From Aliarcobacter cibarius (GTDB taxonomy: Bacteria; Campylobacterota; Campylobacteria; Campylobacterales; Arcobacteraceae): a stretch of DNA of 64,000 nucleotides. The stretch is taken from NCBI RefSeq assembly GCF_013372265.1, contig NZ_CP054051.1, positions 248,001-312,000 on the forward strand. The letters run 5' to 3'. Made by a program: the position numbers and the translations under genes. The notes under the pieces were generated by a model, which was given only the letters and a program-made list of their open reading frames with translations, had not been told where the DNA came from and made no database searches. This document shows positions 10,038-18,453 of the stretch, piece by piece (positions within the stretch are counted from its first letter, which is position 1; each line of letters opens with the position of its first letter).

Positions 10038-10151
10038 TAAACAAATCCTTTTAATCCTTATTTTAGTACCCAACAATCTACTTTCAAATTTGAGATTAAA
10101 TTATCTTTATATTTCATCTATTTTAATGGTGAAATATAAAAGTTAAAAAAA

Positions 10152-10190
10152 TAAAATGAGTAGAATCTTTTTAAAATTCTTCTCATTTTA
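10152..10190 (-). terminator. Stem-loop after the cysteine desulfurase gene
   Basis: TAAAATGAG at 10152-10160 pairs with CTCATTTTA at 10182-10190, with further pairing inside (AGAAT with ATTCT). It lies 6 bp past the stop codon of the desulfurase on the minus strand. It probably separates the encapsulin unit from cysE-cysK, although read-through cannot be excluded. Confidence 0.7.
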
Positions 10191-10195
10191 TAAAA

Positions 10196-11704
10196 TTATC
10201 TAAAATGACTATTTTTAAATTCTTTTATTTTTTCAACCAAGAAATCTATCTCTTCTTTTGTATTATAAAAAGCGATTGATGGTCTAACTGTTGCTTCCAC
10301 ACCAAATCTTCTTAAAATTGGTTGTGCACAATGATGCCCAAATCTTAGAGCAATTCCTTTACTTGTAAGATATTCCCCTACTTTTTGAGTATCAAACCCA
10401 TCTAAAACAAAAGATAAAACACTTGTTTTTTCTTTTGCTGTTCCTATTAATCGTAATCCTGAAATTTGAGTCATTTTAGAAATTGCATACTCTAACAATT
10501 CATGCTCATATCTATAAATATTATCAATTCCAATTTTACTTACATAATCAATTGCAGCACCTAATCCTACTGCATCTGCTATATTTCCTGTTCCAGCTTC
10601 AAATTTATTTGGAGCTTCTTGGTAAACAGTTTTTTCAAACGTAACATCAGCTATCATGTTTCCACCACCTTGATATGGATACATTGTTGCTAAAACTTCT
10701 TTTTTTCCATAAATTGCACCAATTCCTGTTGGTCCAAAAACTTTATGTCCAGAAAAAACATAAAAATCACAATCAATATCTTGAACATCAACTTTTATAT
10801 GCGATATTGCTTGGGCTCCATCAATTAAAACTTTAACACCATATCTATGAGCAATTTTTGTAACTTCTTTTATAGGAACTATTGTTCCTAAAGCATTTGA
10901 AACATGTGCAACAGAAACAATTTTTGTTCTAGGAGTTATAAGTCTTTCAAACTCACTTAATAAAATTTGACCACTATCATCAACTGGTATAACTTTAATT
11001 TTTGCTCCTACTTCAGATGCTAAAAGTTGCCATGGAACAATATTTGCATGATGTTCTAAATTTGAAACTATAATTTCATCATCTTTTTGAATATTAAATT
11101 TTCCAAAACTTTGAGATATTAAATTTATAGCTTCTGTAGCACCTCTTACAAAAATAATATCATTTAAAGATGGTGCATTTAAAAACCTTGCAACTTTATC
11201 TCTTGCACTTTCATATGCATCTGTTGCACGTGCAGCCAAAGCATGTGCACCTCTATGAACATTTGAATTTTCATGTTCATAAAAATAATTAAGTCTATCA
11301 ATAACACTCTTTGGTTTTTGAGTAGTTGCTGCATTATCAAGCCAAATTAAAAAATTTTTTCCGTCAACTTTTTCACTCAATATTGGAAAATCTTTTCTTA
11401 TTGATTCCACATTAAAAATCTCTATAGATCTATTCGATTGTGGAACAATTTGAAAATTAGAGATACTATTTTGATTTTCTAGTAAACTACTATTTACAAA
11501 ATTATTTTCTACATTATCAAACTCTTTTGTATCAAGTCTATCTTTATAAAATTTTGTTTGTAAAACCTTTTCATAATCAAAGCTATTTTCAATTTTTCCT
11601 CTAGTTGGCTGATCAAACTCTGGAAAATAACCATTTGAAAGTATTTCAATTTGATTTTTATAAAACTCTGAATCAAAGTTTGATGAATTATTGTGCGTAA
11701 TCAT
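10196..11704 (-). CDS. SufS-type cysteine desulfurase, encapsulin cargo
   Basis: 502 residues, about 95 more than a normal SufS. The catalytic part starts near residue 100 (ESIRKDFPILSE, LDNAATTQKPKSV). It has the PLP lysine in FSGHKVFGPTGIG and the active-site Cys at about 459 in RFGHHCAQP, and it removes sulfur from cysteine as an enzyme-bound persulfide. The first 95 residues are Asn/Ser-rich, lack hydrophobic segments and look disordered. In family 2A encapsulin systems such an N-terminal extension directs the desulfurase into the protein shell. The start codon lies inside the end of the shell gene (17-bp overlap), so the two are translationally linked. Confidence 0.92.
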   Translation of the reverse strand: MITHNNSSNFDSEFYKNQIEILSNGYFPEFDQPTRGKIENSFDYEKVLQTKFYKDRLDTKEFDNVENNFVNSSLLENQNSISNFQIVPQSNRSIEIFNVESIRKDFPILSEKVDGKNFLIWLDNAATTQKPKSVIDRLNYFYEHENSNVHRGAHALAARATDAYESARDKVARFLNAPSLNDIIFVRGATEAINLISQSFGKFNIQKDDEIIVSNLEHHANIVPWQLLASEVGAKIKVIPVDDSGQILLSEFERLITPRTKIVSVAHVSNALGTIVPIKEVTKIAHRYGVKVLIDGAQAISHIKVDVQDIDCDFYVFSGHKVFGPTGIGAIYGKKEVLATMYPYQGGGNMIADVTFEKTVYQEAPNKFEAGTGNIADAVGLGAAIDYVSKIGIDNIYRYEHELLEYAISKMTQISGLRLIGTAKEKTSVLSFVLDGFDTQKVGEYLTSKGIALRFGHHCAQPILRRFGVEATVRPSIAFYNTKEEIDFLVEKIKEFKNSHFR

Positions 11705-12632
11705 AGTAGTTTCCTACATCTACGTCTTCTAATACTGCTATTGCATCTTTTGATAATATAACTGCTGAACAATATAGTGATAATAAATATGAACCAACTC
11801 CATTATTATCAATTCCTCTAAATCTTACAGATAAACCTTTTGATTGCTCACCTGGAAGATTATTTTGGAAAAGTCCAACAACACCTTGCTTTTCAAATCC
11901 TGTTCTTACTAGTAAAATATTTGTTTTTCCAGATTTTGATTTTGGTTCTTTTAATCCATCTACAAAAAGTTTATTTGTAGGAATTATTGGAATTCCTCTC
12001 CAACTTAAAAATGAACTTCCAAATAAATTTATAGTTGCAGGTGGAACTCCTCTTCTAGTACACTCTCTTCCAAACGCTGCAATTGCTTTTGGATGTGCTA
12101 AGAAAAATGATGGTTCTTTCCAAACTTTTGAGATTAATTCATCTAAATCATCTGGAGTTGGACTTCCTGTTCTACTTTGAACTCTTTGAGAATCATCAAT
12201 ATTATTTAATAATCCATAATCGTCATTATTAAATAATTCACTCTCTTGTCTCTCTTTTAAACTTTCAATTGCAAGTCTTAATTGCTCTTGAATTTGCTCT
12301 GTTGGAGAACTATATAAATCAGATACTTTTGTATTTACATTTATAATTGTTGAAATTGAGTTTAAATTATACTCTCTTGGATTTTGTTCATAATCAACAA
12401 AACCTTCTGGAATTTTTGTATGTATTTTTTGAGAACATAAAGTATCAAGAGGAGTATCACCTTCTTTTACCTTATTTAATCTAAAAATACCTGTATCTAG
12501 ACCTTTCCAATCTAATAATCTTGTAACCCATCTAGGAGTTAGTGAATCGAATACTGGAGATGTTTTTGTAACATCTGCTAAATTATAAGCTGCTTTAGCA
12601 CTTAAACTTACTACTTTATTTCCTTCTGCCAT
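11688..12632 (-). CDS. Family 2A encapsulin shell protein (SrpI-like)
   Basis: 314 residues matching the SrpI-type, HK97-fold family 2A encapsulins, which self-assemble into protein nanocompartments. Recognisable parts include the N-terminal arm RWVTRLLDWKGLDTGIFRLN, the segment WKEPSFFLAHPKAIAAFGRE and the core FLSWRGIPIIPTNKLFV, followed by SVRFRGIDNNGVGSYL. The gene directly overlaps a cysteine desulfurase with a disordered N-terminal extension, the known cargo of this family. The compartment is thought to store or handle sulfur released from cysteine. It appears intact. Confidence 0.9.
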   Translation of the reverse strand: MAEGNKVVSLSAKAAYNLADVTKTSPVFDSLTPRWVTRLLDWKGLDTGIFRLNKVKEGDTPLDTLCSQKIHTKIPEGFVDYEQNPREYNLNSISTIINVNTKVSDLYSSPTEQIQEQLRLAIESLKERQESELFNNDDYGLLNNIDDSQRVQSRTGSPTPDDLDELISKVWKEPSFFLAHPKAIAAFGRECTRRGVPPATINLFGSSFLSWRGIPIIPTNKLFVDGLKEPKSKSGKTNILLVRTGFEKQGVVGLFQNNLPGEQSKGLSVRFRGIDNNGVGSYLLSLYCSAVILSKDAIAVLEDVDVGNYYDYAQ

Positions 12633-12653
12633 TTTGTTTCCTTTTTTTTAAAT

Positions 12654-13823
12654 TTAATATCGAGCCATTGTGTAATCTATATCATTTGCCCAAGATGTAA
12701 TCCCACCTTTTAAGCTGTAAATTTCGCCTGTATAACCTGCATCTTTTAGTTGTCTTATAACTTCAGCACTTAAAAGTCCAATTTTACAAACAACTACAAC
12801 TTTTCTTGAAGAATCCAATTCATCTTTTCTTCTAACTAATTGTCCAAATGGTATAGCTTTGCTACCATCTATTTTTCCAATTTGTAATTCATGAGGTTGT
12901 CTAATATCAACTACTTGAATAGGTCTTTTTTCATTAATTATATTTTTTAAATCAATAGCACTAATCTCTTCAACAACTGTCTTTTCATCTGGTCTTTTTA
13001 ACCCACAAAACTCTTCATAATCAATAAGTTCAGTAACAGTTGGATGATCACCACAAACGGGACACTCTTTATCTTTTCTTATATTTAACTCTTTAAACTT
13101 CATCCTTAAAGCATCAAAAGTTAATAACCTTCCACTTAAAATCTCACCAATTCCAAGAATTAATTTTATTGTTTCATTTGCTTGTATTGTTCCTATAATC
13201 CCAGGTAGTACCCCTATAACTCCTCCTTCTGCGCAAGATGGAACCAATCCAACTGGTGGTGGCTCTGGATATAAACATCTGTAACATGGTCCATCGTAGG
13301 CATTAAACACACTAACTTGACCTTCAAATCTAAATATTGATCCATAAACAAAAGGTTTATTTAAAAGAACACAAGAATCATTTATTAGATATCTTGTTTG
13401 AAAATTATCTGTTCCATCCACAACAATATCAAACTCTTTAATTATTTCAATAGAATTTTTACTTGTTAATTTATCGTTATATGAGACTACTTTTACATGA
13501 GGATTAATACCTTTAATTCTATCTGTTGCAGAAGAAATCTTAGGACGTCCTATATCTCTTGTTGTATGAATAATTTGTCTTTGTAAATTTGATTCATCAA
13601 CAATATCAAAATCAATCAATCCAATTGTTCCAACACCTGCAGCTGCTAAATATAAAATAACAGGTGCACCTAACCCCCCAGTTCCTACAACTAAAACTTT
13701 TGAATTTTTTATTTTAAGTTGTCCCTCTAGTCCAACCTCAGGTAAAATTAAATGCCTACTATATCTACTTATCTCTTCTTGAGAAAGCTTGTCTACATTT
13801 TCTTGCTTGCCATCTTTTCCCAT
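12654..13823 (-). CDS. MoeB/ThiF-type E1-like adenylyltransferase with C-terminal rhodanese domain
   Basis: 389 residues. The N-terminal 250 form an E1-like domain: ATP loop VVGTGGLGAPVILYLA, zinc pairs CYRC and CPVC, and the Asp/Arg residues of DFDIVDESNLQRQ. It adenylates the C-terminal glycine of a small sulfur carrier. Residues 285-389 are a rhodanese domain with the active loop VVCKIGLLSAEV, suited to pass persulfide sulfur to the carrier. Its start codon overlaps the stop of the sulfur-carrier gene (TAATG). Candidate sulfur donors are the encapsulated desulfurase and free sulfide. It could serve molybdopterin, thiamine or cysteine synthesis; context favours cysteine or a related sulfur transfer. 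Confidence 0.88.
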   Translation of the reverse strand: MGKDGKQENVDKLSQEEISRYSRHLILPEVGLEGQLKIKNSKVLVVGTGGLGAPVILYLAAAGVGTIGLIDFDIVDESNLQRQIIHTTRDIGRPKISSATDRIKGINPHVKVVSYNDKLTSKNSIEIIKEFDIVVDGTDNFQTRYLINDSCVLLNKPFVYGSIFRFEGQVSVFNAYDGPCYRCLYPEPPPVGLVPSCAEGGVIGVLPGIIGTIQANETIKLILGIGEILSGRLLTFDALRMKFKELNIRKDKECPVCGDHPTVTELIDYEEFCGLKRPDEKTVVEEISAIDLKNIINEKRPIQVVDIRQPHELQIGKIDGSKAIPFGQLVRRKDELDSSRKVVVVCKIGLLSAEVIRQLKDAGYTGEIYSLKGGITSWANDIDYTMARY

Positions 13824-14098
13824 TAAATACCTCCTGCAATTGATGGTACTAATAAGATTTTGTCATTTTCACTTGTTTTTGTATTTAAATTATCAAGATG
13901 TCTAATGTCTTCTTCATTTAAATATATATTTACAAAACTTCTTAATTTTCCATCATTTGTAAATAAATGTGTTTTTAAATCACTATAAGTATCAACTAAT
14001 GAAGTAATAACTTCTGCTACACTTTCACCTTTTAAATTTATTTCTGATGTTCCATCTGTAAATAATCTTAATGCTGTTGGAATATAAACTATTGCCAT
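13823..14098 (-). CDS. MoaD/ThiS-like sulfur carrier protein
   Basis: About 91 residues from the ATG at 14098 (MAIVYIPTALRLFTDG), which has AAGGAT just upstream; the ATG at 14131 would add 11 residues and has no clear ribosome site. It has the beta-grasp pattern of CysO/MoaD proteins and ends PSIAGGI. The diglycine is therefore followed by one extra Ile, which would have to be clipped before thiocarboxylate formation. The Gly-Gly codons (GGAGGT) double as the ribosome site AGGAGG of the E1 gene, 6 nt before its ATG. It heads the encapsulin unit, and an IS110-type element is inserted about 50 bp upstream. Confidence 0.85.
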   Translation of the reverse strand: MAIVYIPTALRLFTDGTSEINLKGESVAEVITSLVDTYSDLKTHLFTNDGKLRSFVNIYLNEEDIRHLDNLNTKTSENDKILLVPSIAGGI

Positions 14099-14149
14099 TT
14101 TTATCCTTCGTATAATACATTTATCAATCAAAGTTTAAAATATTGATTG

Positions 14150-15613
14150 AAGTTCTATGAAACTCATAGCTCTCACAAAGGCTAATAATAAACAAGTTTT
14201 TTTCCTTTTAGGATTTAAATACCTACATATAAAACGTCTTGTGTTAGCTTTATTAAATCATCTATAGGATGCTCGGGAGAAAAATATTTTCTACCTGTTA
14301 TAACACGAAGCTATGAGATTTTAAACTATCACATTATGGAGGATTATTATGTATTATGTTGGAGTTGATATTGCTAAAGACAAACACTATGTTTGTATTT
14401 TAGATGATGCAAAAGAGTTAGCTTGCAAACCTTTTTGGATTTATAGTGATATATTAGGATTAAGAGAACTACTCAAACGATTAGCTGAACTATCATTAGA
14501 TATGAATGACTTTATTATTGGTATAGAATCAACTGGAGCATTTAGTGAAAATTTCTATAGTTATATTACTGATGCAGATTATAAAGTAATACTTTTAAAT
14601 TCTTATCAAACTTCTAAGTATAGAGATTTCTCTACTCTTAAAAAGATTAAAAATGATTCAATAGATGCTTATGTTATTGCTGAATTACTTGCTAGTGGTA
14701 AATACAAAGCTAGTTATATTAGCAATGAAGATTATCACAATTTAAAAGTTTTAAATCGATTAAAAAAATCATTAGATGATAAAATAAAAACTATTAAAAG
14801 AGAGATAACAACTGTTGTTGCTACTGTTAATCCAGAGATTGAAAAAGTATTTCCAAATATCTTTACCAAAACTGCAATAGCGATCATTAAATCTTACCCA
14901 ACCGCAATGGATATTTCAAAAGCTACGCCAGAAAAGCTAACTAAGATTTTTCGACATATCAAAGGTAATAGCTTTAATCTTGAAAAAGCAAAATATCTTA
15001 TAGAACTTGCTAAATCTTCTATTTATACAGGTCGTGCAAATGAATCTAGAGCTTTAATGATCAAGACTAATATTAAGATATTAGAGCTTTATATTCAAGA
15101 AAGAGATGAAGTTGAAGAACAAATTCAAATTCTTATAGACAATCAACTTGATGATGATTCAAGTAATATTGAAAATCTTAAATCAATTCCTGGAGTATCT
15201 AATAAAACTGTTACAGCAATATTAGGAGAATGTGGAGACCTTAGAAGATTTGAATCAGCTAAAGCTTTCATAGGTTTTTTAGGTCTATATCCAACTTTAT
15301 ATCAATCAGGTAAATCTTTATCAACTGGAACTTTAGCTAAAAGAGGAATACCCATAGCTAAACATGCTCTTTATATGGCAGCAGTATCAGCTGTTAGACA
15401 TAATAACGAACTTCATAAACTTTTTAGAGACAAAGTATCATCTGGTAAATCCAAAAAAGAAGCATTGATAATTATTGCTAAAAAATTAGCATCTATTATC
15501 TATTCTCTTTTTAAATATAACCAAGCATATAATCCATATAGAGTACTAATCCAACATAAAAAGTAAACTTGTTAGTTTAACACTTGTGAGAACAATGAGT
15601 TTTCATAGAACTT
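14150..15613 (+). mobile_element. IS110/IS1111-type insertion sequence
   Basis: Both ends carry the same imperfect sequence in opposite orientation: AAGTTCTATGAAA at 14150-14162 and its complement at 15601-15613. The similarity continues inwards for about 45 bp (CTCAT, then TCTCACAA, ending near 14196 and 15568). About 1.46 kb long. The 150-base non-coding stretch between the left end and the transposase, and the shorter one on the right, are where the guide ('bridge') RNA of this family is expected; terminal inverted repeats favour the IS1111 branch. The element separates the encapsulin unit from the sulfonate genes. Confidence 0.75.
14349..15566 (+). CDS. IS110-family transposase
   Basis: 405 residues with both domains of the family. 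The N-terminal RuvC-like DEDD domain begins VGVDIAKDKHYV and has Glu in GIESTGAFSENF and Asp in NDSIDAYVIAEL. The C-terminal Transposase_20 domain has LKSIPGVSNKTVTAILGE, then YQSGKSLSTGTLAKRG and HALYMAAVSAVRHN, which hold the conserved Ser region. These enzymes recombine DNA with help from a structured RNA encoded in the element's non-coding end. GGAGG stands close to the ATG. The frame is intact, so the element may be active. Confidence 0.93.
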   Translation: MYYVGVDIAKDKHYVCILDDAKELACKPFWIYSDILGLRELLKRLAELSLDMNDFIIGIESTGAFSENFYSYITDADYKVILLNSYQTSKYRDFSTLKKIKNDSIDAYVIAELLASGKYKASYISNEDYHNLKVLNRLKKSLDDKIKTIKREITTVVATVNPEIEKVFPNIFTKTAIAIIKSYPTAMDISKATPEKLTKIFRHIKGNSFNLEKAKYLIELAKSSIYTGRANESRALMIKTNIKILELYIQERDEVEEQIQILIDNQLDDDSSNIENLKSIPGVSNKTVTAILGECGDLRRFESAKAFIGFLGLYPTLYQSGKSLSTGTLAKRGIPIAKHALYMAAVSAVRHNNELHKLFRDKVSSGKSKKEALIIIAKKLASIIYSLFKYNQAYNPYRVLIQHKK

Positions 15614-15700
15614 TGACCAAAATGTATTATTATTTTTAAATTTGATCATTTGAACATTTCAAAAAATGCTCAAAAAATCAAACCATAAAGCACGCCTTAA

Positions 15701-15728
15701 AAAATAGCCTAGTCGTTTAAGCTATTCT
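15701..15728 (-). terminator. Stem-loop at the end of the sulfonate ABC operon
   Basis: On the minus strand GAATAGC pairs with GCTATTTT around a 12-base loop and is followed by a run of T. It overlaps the stop codon of the ATP-binding gene and fits a rho-independent terminator. Confidence 0.55.
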
Positions 15729-16405
15729 TTATAGGATGGTTCGTATATTAAAGACTCTTTAGCTACAGATTCTAAATGTGTTTCTCCCAAATGAGTACTT
15801 TTAAATCTATAAATATCATTAGCTAGAATCTTTGCCTCTTCATAATTGTGAGTTACTATTAATAAAGTTACTTTATTTTTTTCACAATATACGTTTATAT
15901 CATCACACAGTATTCTCGTAGTTTCAGGATCTAAACTAGAGAATGGTTCATCTAGTAATAATACTTCTGGAGAAATTGCCAATGTTCTAGCAAGAGATAC
16001 TCTTTGTCTTTGACCGCCTGATAACTCAATAATTTTTTTATTTATATGATCTTTTAAACCTAACCAATCAAGTAATTTAATTATTTCTTCTTTTATAATT
16101 GGTTTTTTTAATATTTTAAGACCAATAGTTACATTTTGATAGACATTCAACCAAGGATAAAGATAAGCATCTTGAAACATATATCCCATTGTTTTTGAAT
16201 TATTAAAAATTTCACCAGATTTTGGTTGAATAAGAGGAGCTAATAATTTTAACAATGTAGATTTTCCACAACCACTCTTACCTATTATTGCACTTTTACT
16301 GCCTGCATATAATTCAAAATTCAGATTATGAATAATAGGTTCTTTAGAATTTTTATATTGATAATACAGTTCTTTTGAACCTAAAATAACTTGTTTTTCT
16401 AACAT
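15722..16405 (-). CDS. ABC transporter ATP-binding protein, SsuB/TauB type
   Basis: 227 residues. Walker A is GKSGCGKST (about residues 42-50), the signature is LSGGQRQRVSLARTLA, Walker B is VLLLDEPFSSLD and the switch His is in IVTHNYEEA. It resembles the ATPases of nitrate/sulfonate/taurine importers. It is the last gene of a three-gene unit with a permease and a Tat-exported binding protein, reading leftwards towards the IS110-type element. The actual substrate cannot be read from this subunit. Confidence 0.88.
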   Translation of the reverse strand: MLEKQVILGSKELYYQYKNSKEPIIHNLNFELYAGSKSAIIGKSGCGKSTLLKLLAPLIQPKSGEIFNNSKTMGYMFQDAYLYPWLNVYQNVTIGLKILKKPIIKEEIIKLLDWLGLKDHINKKIIELSGGQRQRVSLARTLAISPEVLLLDEPFSSLDPETTRILCDDINVYCEKNKVTLLIVTHNYEEAKILANDIYRFKSTHLGETHLESVAKESLIYEPSYKE

Positions 16406-16430
16406 TTATTTATTCCTATTTAAATTTATA

Positions 16431-17183
16431 TTAGTTCCATTTGAATTTACTGTTTAAACTTTGTAATAAAGAATCTATAGTAAAACCAATTATTCCAATA
16501 GCAAGTATTAATGCTGCCAATTTTGAATAATCTAATGTATCTCTTGCATCATTTATTGCATAACCTAAACCTGAAGTTACTCCCAAATATTCTGCTGGAA
16601 CAATAATAATCCAAGATACACCTAACGCTAATCTTAATCCTGTTATTACATCTTGTGCAATAGCTGGAATAATTGCATATCTTAATTGATCAATTACATT
16701 AGCTTTAAAACTTTTAGCAACATATATCCATCCTATATCAATTTTTGTCATACCTTGTGTCAAGTTGAATATAATTGGCCATATTGCTGCCATAACTATT
16801 AAAAAAATTATTGCTCCATCCCAACTATCATATATTAATACTGCTATAGGCATCCATGATAATGGAGATATCATTCTTAATATTTGAAATGGTAAATAAA
16901 ACACATTTTTTATTTTTTCATTAGTAGAATAAATTAATCCTATAGGTATACCAATTAATAAAGCTAAAAACAGAGCACAAAAAATTCTATAAAAACTTGC
17001 AAAAATATGATTATAAAATTTTTCCTCAAAAAACAAGTGCCATAATGCTTCTAGTGAATTTATTGGTGCAATTTGCGTATATACATAATTATCATTTAAT
17101 GTAATACCTATTACTACTAATAATTGCCAAAAAACCAATAAAGTAATAATTCCAAATATGCTATACTTTATATTTGCTCTCAT
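16431..17183 (-). CDS. ABC transporter permease, SsuC/TauC type
   Basis: About 251 residues with six predicted membrane helices and the BPD-transporter motif region VAKSFKANVIDQLRYAIIP, where the ATPase docks. I prefer the ATG at 17183 (MRANIKYS); a TTG at 17195 is also possible. Either start overlaps or touches the stop codon of the binding-protein gene at 17185. It forms the membrane channel of the importer together with its two neighbours. Confidence 0.85.
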   Translation of the reverse strand: MRANIKYSIFGIITLLVFWQLLVVIGITLNDNYVYTQIAPINSLEALWHLFFEEKFYNHIFASFYRIFCALFLALLIGIPIGLIYSTNEKIKNVFYLPFQILRMISPLSWMPIAVLIYDSWDGAIIFLIVMAAIWPIIFNLTQGMTKIDIGWIYVAKSFKANVIDQLRYAIIPAIAQDVITGLRLALGVSWIIIVPAEYLGVTSGLGYAINDARDTLDYSKLAALILAIGIIGFTIDSLLQSLNSKFKWN

Positions 17184-17184
17184 A

Positions 17185-18348
17185 TTAAAAATCAAACTTC
17201 TCTTCTCTTGAAAATGTTGAAGGTGTTTTATAAAATTTATTTACAGCATTTGTTACATATCTGTAGTCTATAATCTCATTAACTGCTTTTTTCGGATCTA
17301 TGTTATCTAAGAATTTTAAATTGCCTTCTACTAATGTATCCTTCATTGCTTCTATTATAAATTCTGTTGCCGTAGGATATGGATATGGATCAAAATCTAT
17401 TCTATTATTTTTCCATATATCTTTATTTCTATTAGCACCAATTTGTGCATAAACTGGATTATCATAAAAATTCATTGCTCTATCAACAACTTTAAAATCA
17501 AATGGTAATAAACCTGATTTTTCATTAGATAATATTTTAGCTGTCTCTACTCTATTTTCAGAAATAAATAGTCCTGCCTTTACAATTGCATTAATAACTT
17601 TTTGACTCCATTCTTGCTGCTGATTTAATACATCTTCATGCATAGTTACAACACAACAAGGATGATTTTTCCATATATCACCTGTAAATCTAAGGACTGT
17701 TGCATTCGCTTTTAATTCCCCAAATGAATTAAAAGGTTCTGCAACAATATAACCATCAATTTTTTTAGCAACAAGAGCTAAAGGCATTTCAGGTGGTGGT
17801 AATATTTGAAGATTTACTTCATTTGGCTTAAGTGGAATTTCTTTATCTTGAATAACTGAAGTTAGACCATTTTCTTTTAACAATTTTTGCAAAATAATAT
17901 TATGCATAGAATACCAATATGGAACAGCTAAATTTGAACCACCTAAATCTTTTACACTAGTAACATTTTTATGATTTCCAACTACTAAAGCCGAACCATT
18001 TGTATGTGCACAAGCAGGAATTTTTACAGGTATATTATTTGCAAATTTCATCCAAATTGGTATTGGTTTAAGTAAGTGTACTACATTAAATTTCTTTGCT
18101 GTAAACGCTTCTACTAAAGGAGACCATCCTCTCATTAAAGTTGGTTTATCAGATTTTAAACCTTCTTCTTTAAATAAACCTATTTGATGAGCTATTAGTA
18201 ATGCATTTGCATCTGTAATAGGTAAATAACCAATTTTTACAGTTTCATCAAAATATTTCTCAGTATCTGCCCTTAAATTCAAACCAGAATGTAAAGCTGC
18301 TGTAAGTGATAATAAGGAAGTATTTTTTATAAAACTTCTTCTATCCAT
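17185..18348 (-). CDS. Tat-exported substrate-binding protein of a nitrate/sulfonate-type importer
   Basis: About 387 residues starting at the ATG at 18348 (AAGGAAAG precedes it). The start MDRRSFIKNTSLLSLTAAL is a twin-arginine signal, unlike the ordinary Sec signals of the other binding proteins here, so it is likely folded before export. The rest resembles NrtA/SsuA-like proteins: KIGYLPITDANALLIAHQIG, then AEPFNSFGE and CCVVTMHEDVL. It is longer than SsuA and closer to the NrtA/CmpA group; substrates such as sulfonates or nitrate are possible. A candidate operator lies 18 bp upstream. Confidence 0.85.
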   Translation of the reverse strand: MDRRSFIKNTSLLSLTAALHSGLNLRADTEKYFDETVKIGYLPITDANALLIAHQIGLFKEEGLKSDKPTLMRGWSPLVEAFTAKKFNVVHLLKPIPIWMKFANNIPVKIPACAHTNGSALVVGNHKNVTSVKDLGGSNLAVPYWYSMHNIILQKLLKENGLTSVIQDKEIPLKPNEVNLQILPPPEMPLALVAKKIDGYIVAEPFNSFGELKANATVLRFTGDIWKNHPCCVVTMHEDVLNQQQEWSQKVINAIVKAGLFISENRVETAKILSNEKSGLLPFDFKVVDRAMNFYDNPVYAQIGANRNKDIWKNNRIDFDPYPYPTATEFIIEAMKDTLVEGNLKFLDNIDPKKAVNEIIDYRYVTNAVNKFYKTPSTFSREEKFDF

Positions 18349-18366
18349 TTTTCTTTCCTTTATAAT

Positions 18367-18381
18367 ATACACTAAATATAT
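18367..18381 (-). promoter_or_regulatory. Palindromic operator candidate, copy 1
   Basis: ATACACTAAATATAT on the plus strand, an imperfect copy of the 15-bp palindrome found before three other sulfonate units. It is 18 bp from the start codon of the Tat-exported binding protein and adjoins AT-rich sequence that could supply the -10 element. Repressor binding here would block transcription. Confidence 0.5.
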
Positions 18382-18390
18382 AATATTTAA

Positions 18391-18403
18391 AGATTTAAAA
18401 TCT
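18391..18403. repeat. Second inverted repeat AGATTT-A-AAATCT
   Basis: A 13-bp perfect palindrome upstream of operator copy 1. Similar inverted repeats stand in the same position at 24511-24524 (AGATT-N4-AATCT) and 29181-29197 (AGATTTT-N3-AAAATCT), about 10 bp beyond the operator each time. Function unknown: a second regulator site is possible. Confidence 0.4.
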
Positions 18404-18453
18404 CACCAAAATTTTCAAAACATTTTTTTAAATATCATTCACATTATTTTCAT

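Noticed and set aside
10038-14150. A sulfur-related riboswitch in front of the cys or encapsulin genes
   Set aside because: The leaders are short and AT-rich and show no conserved riboswitch core.
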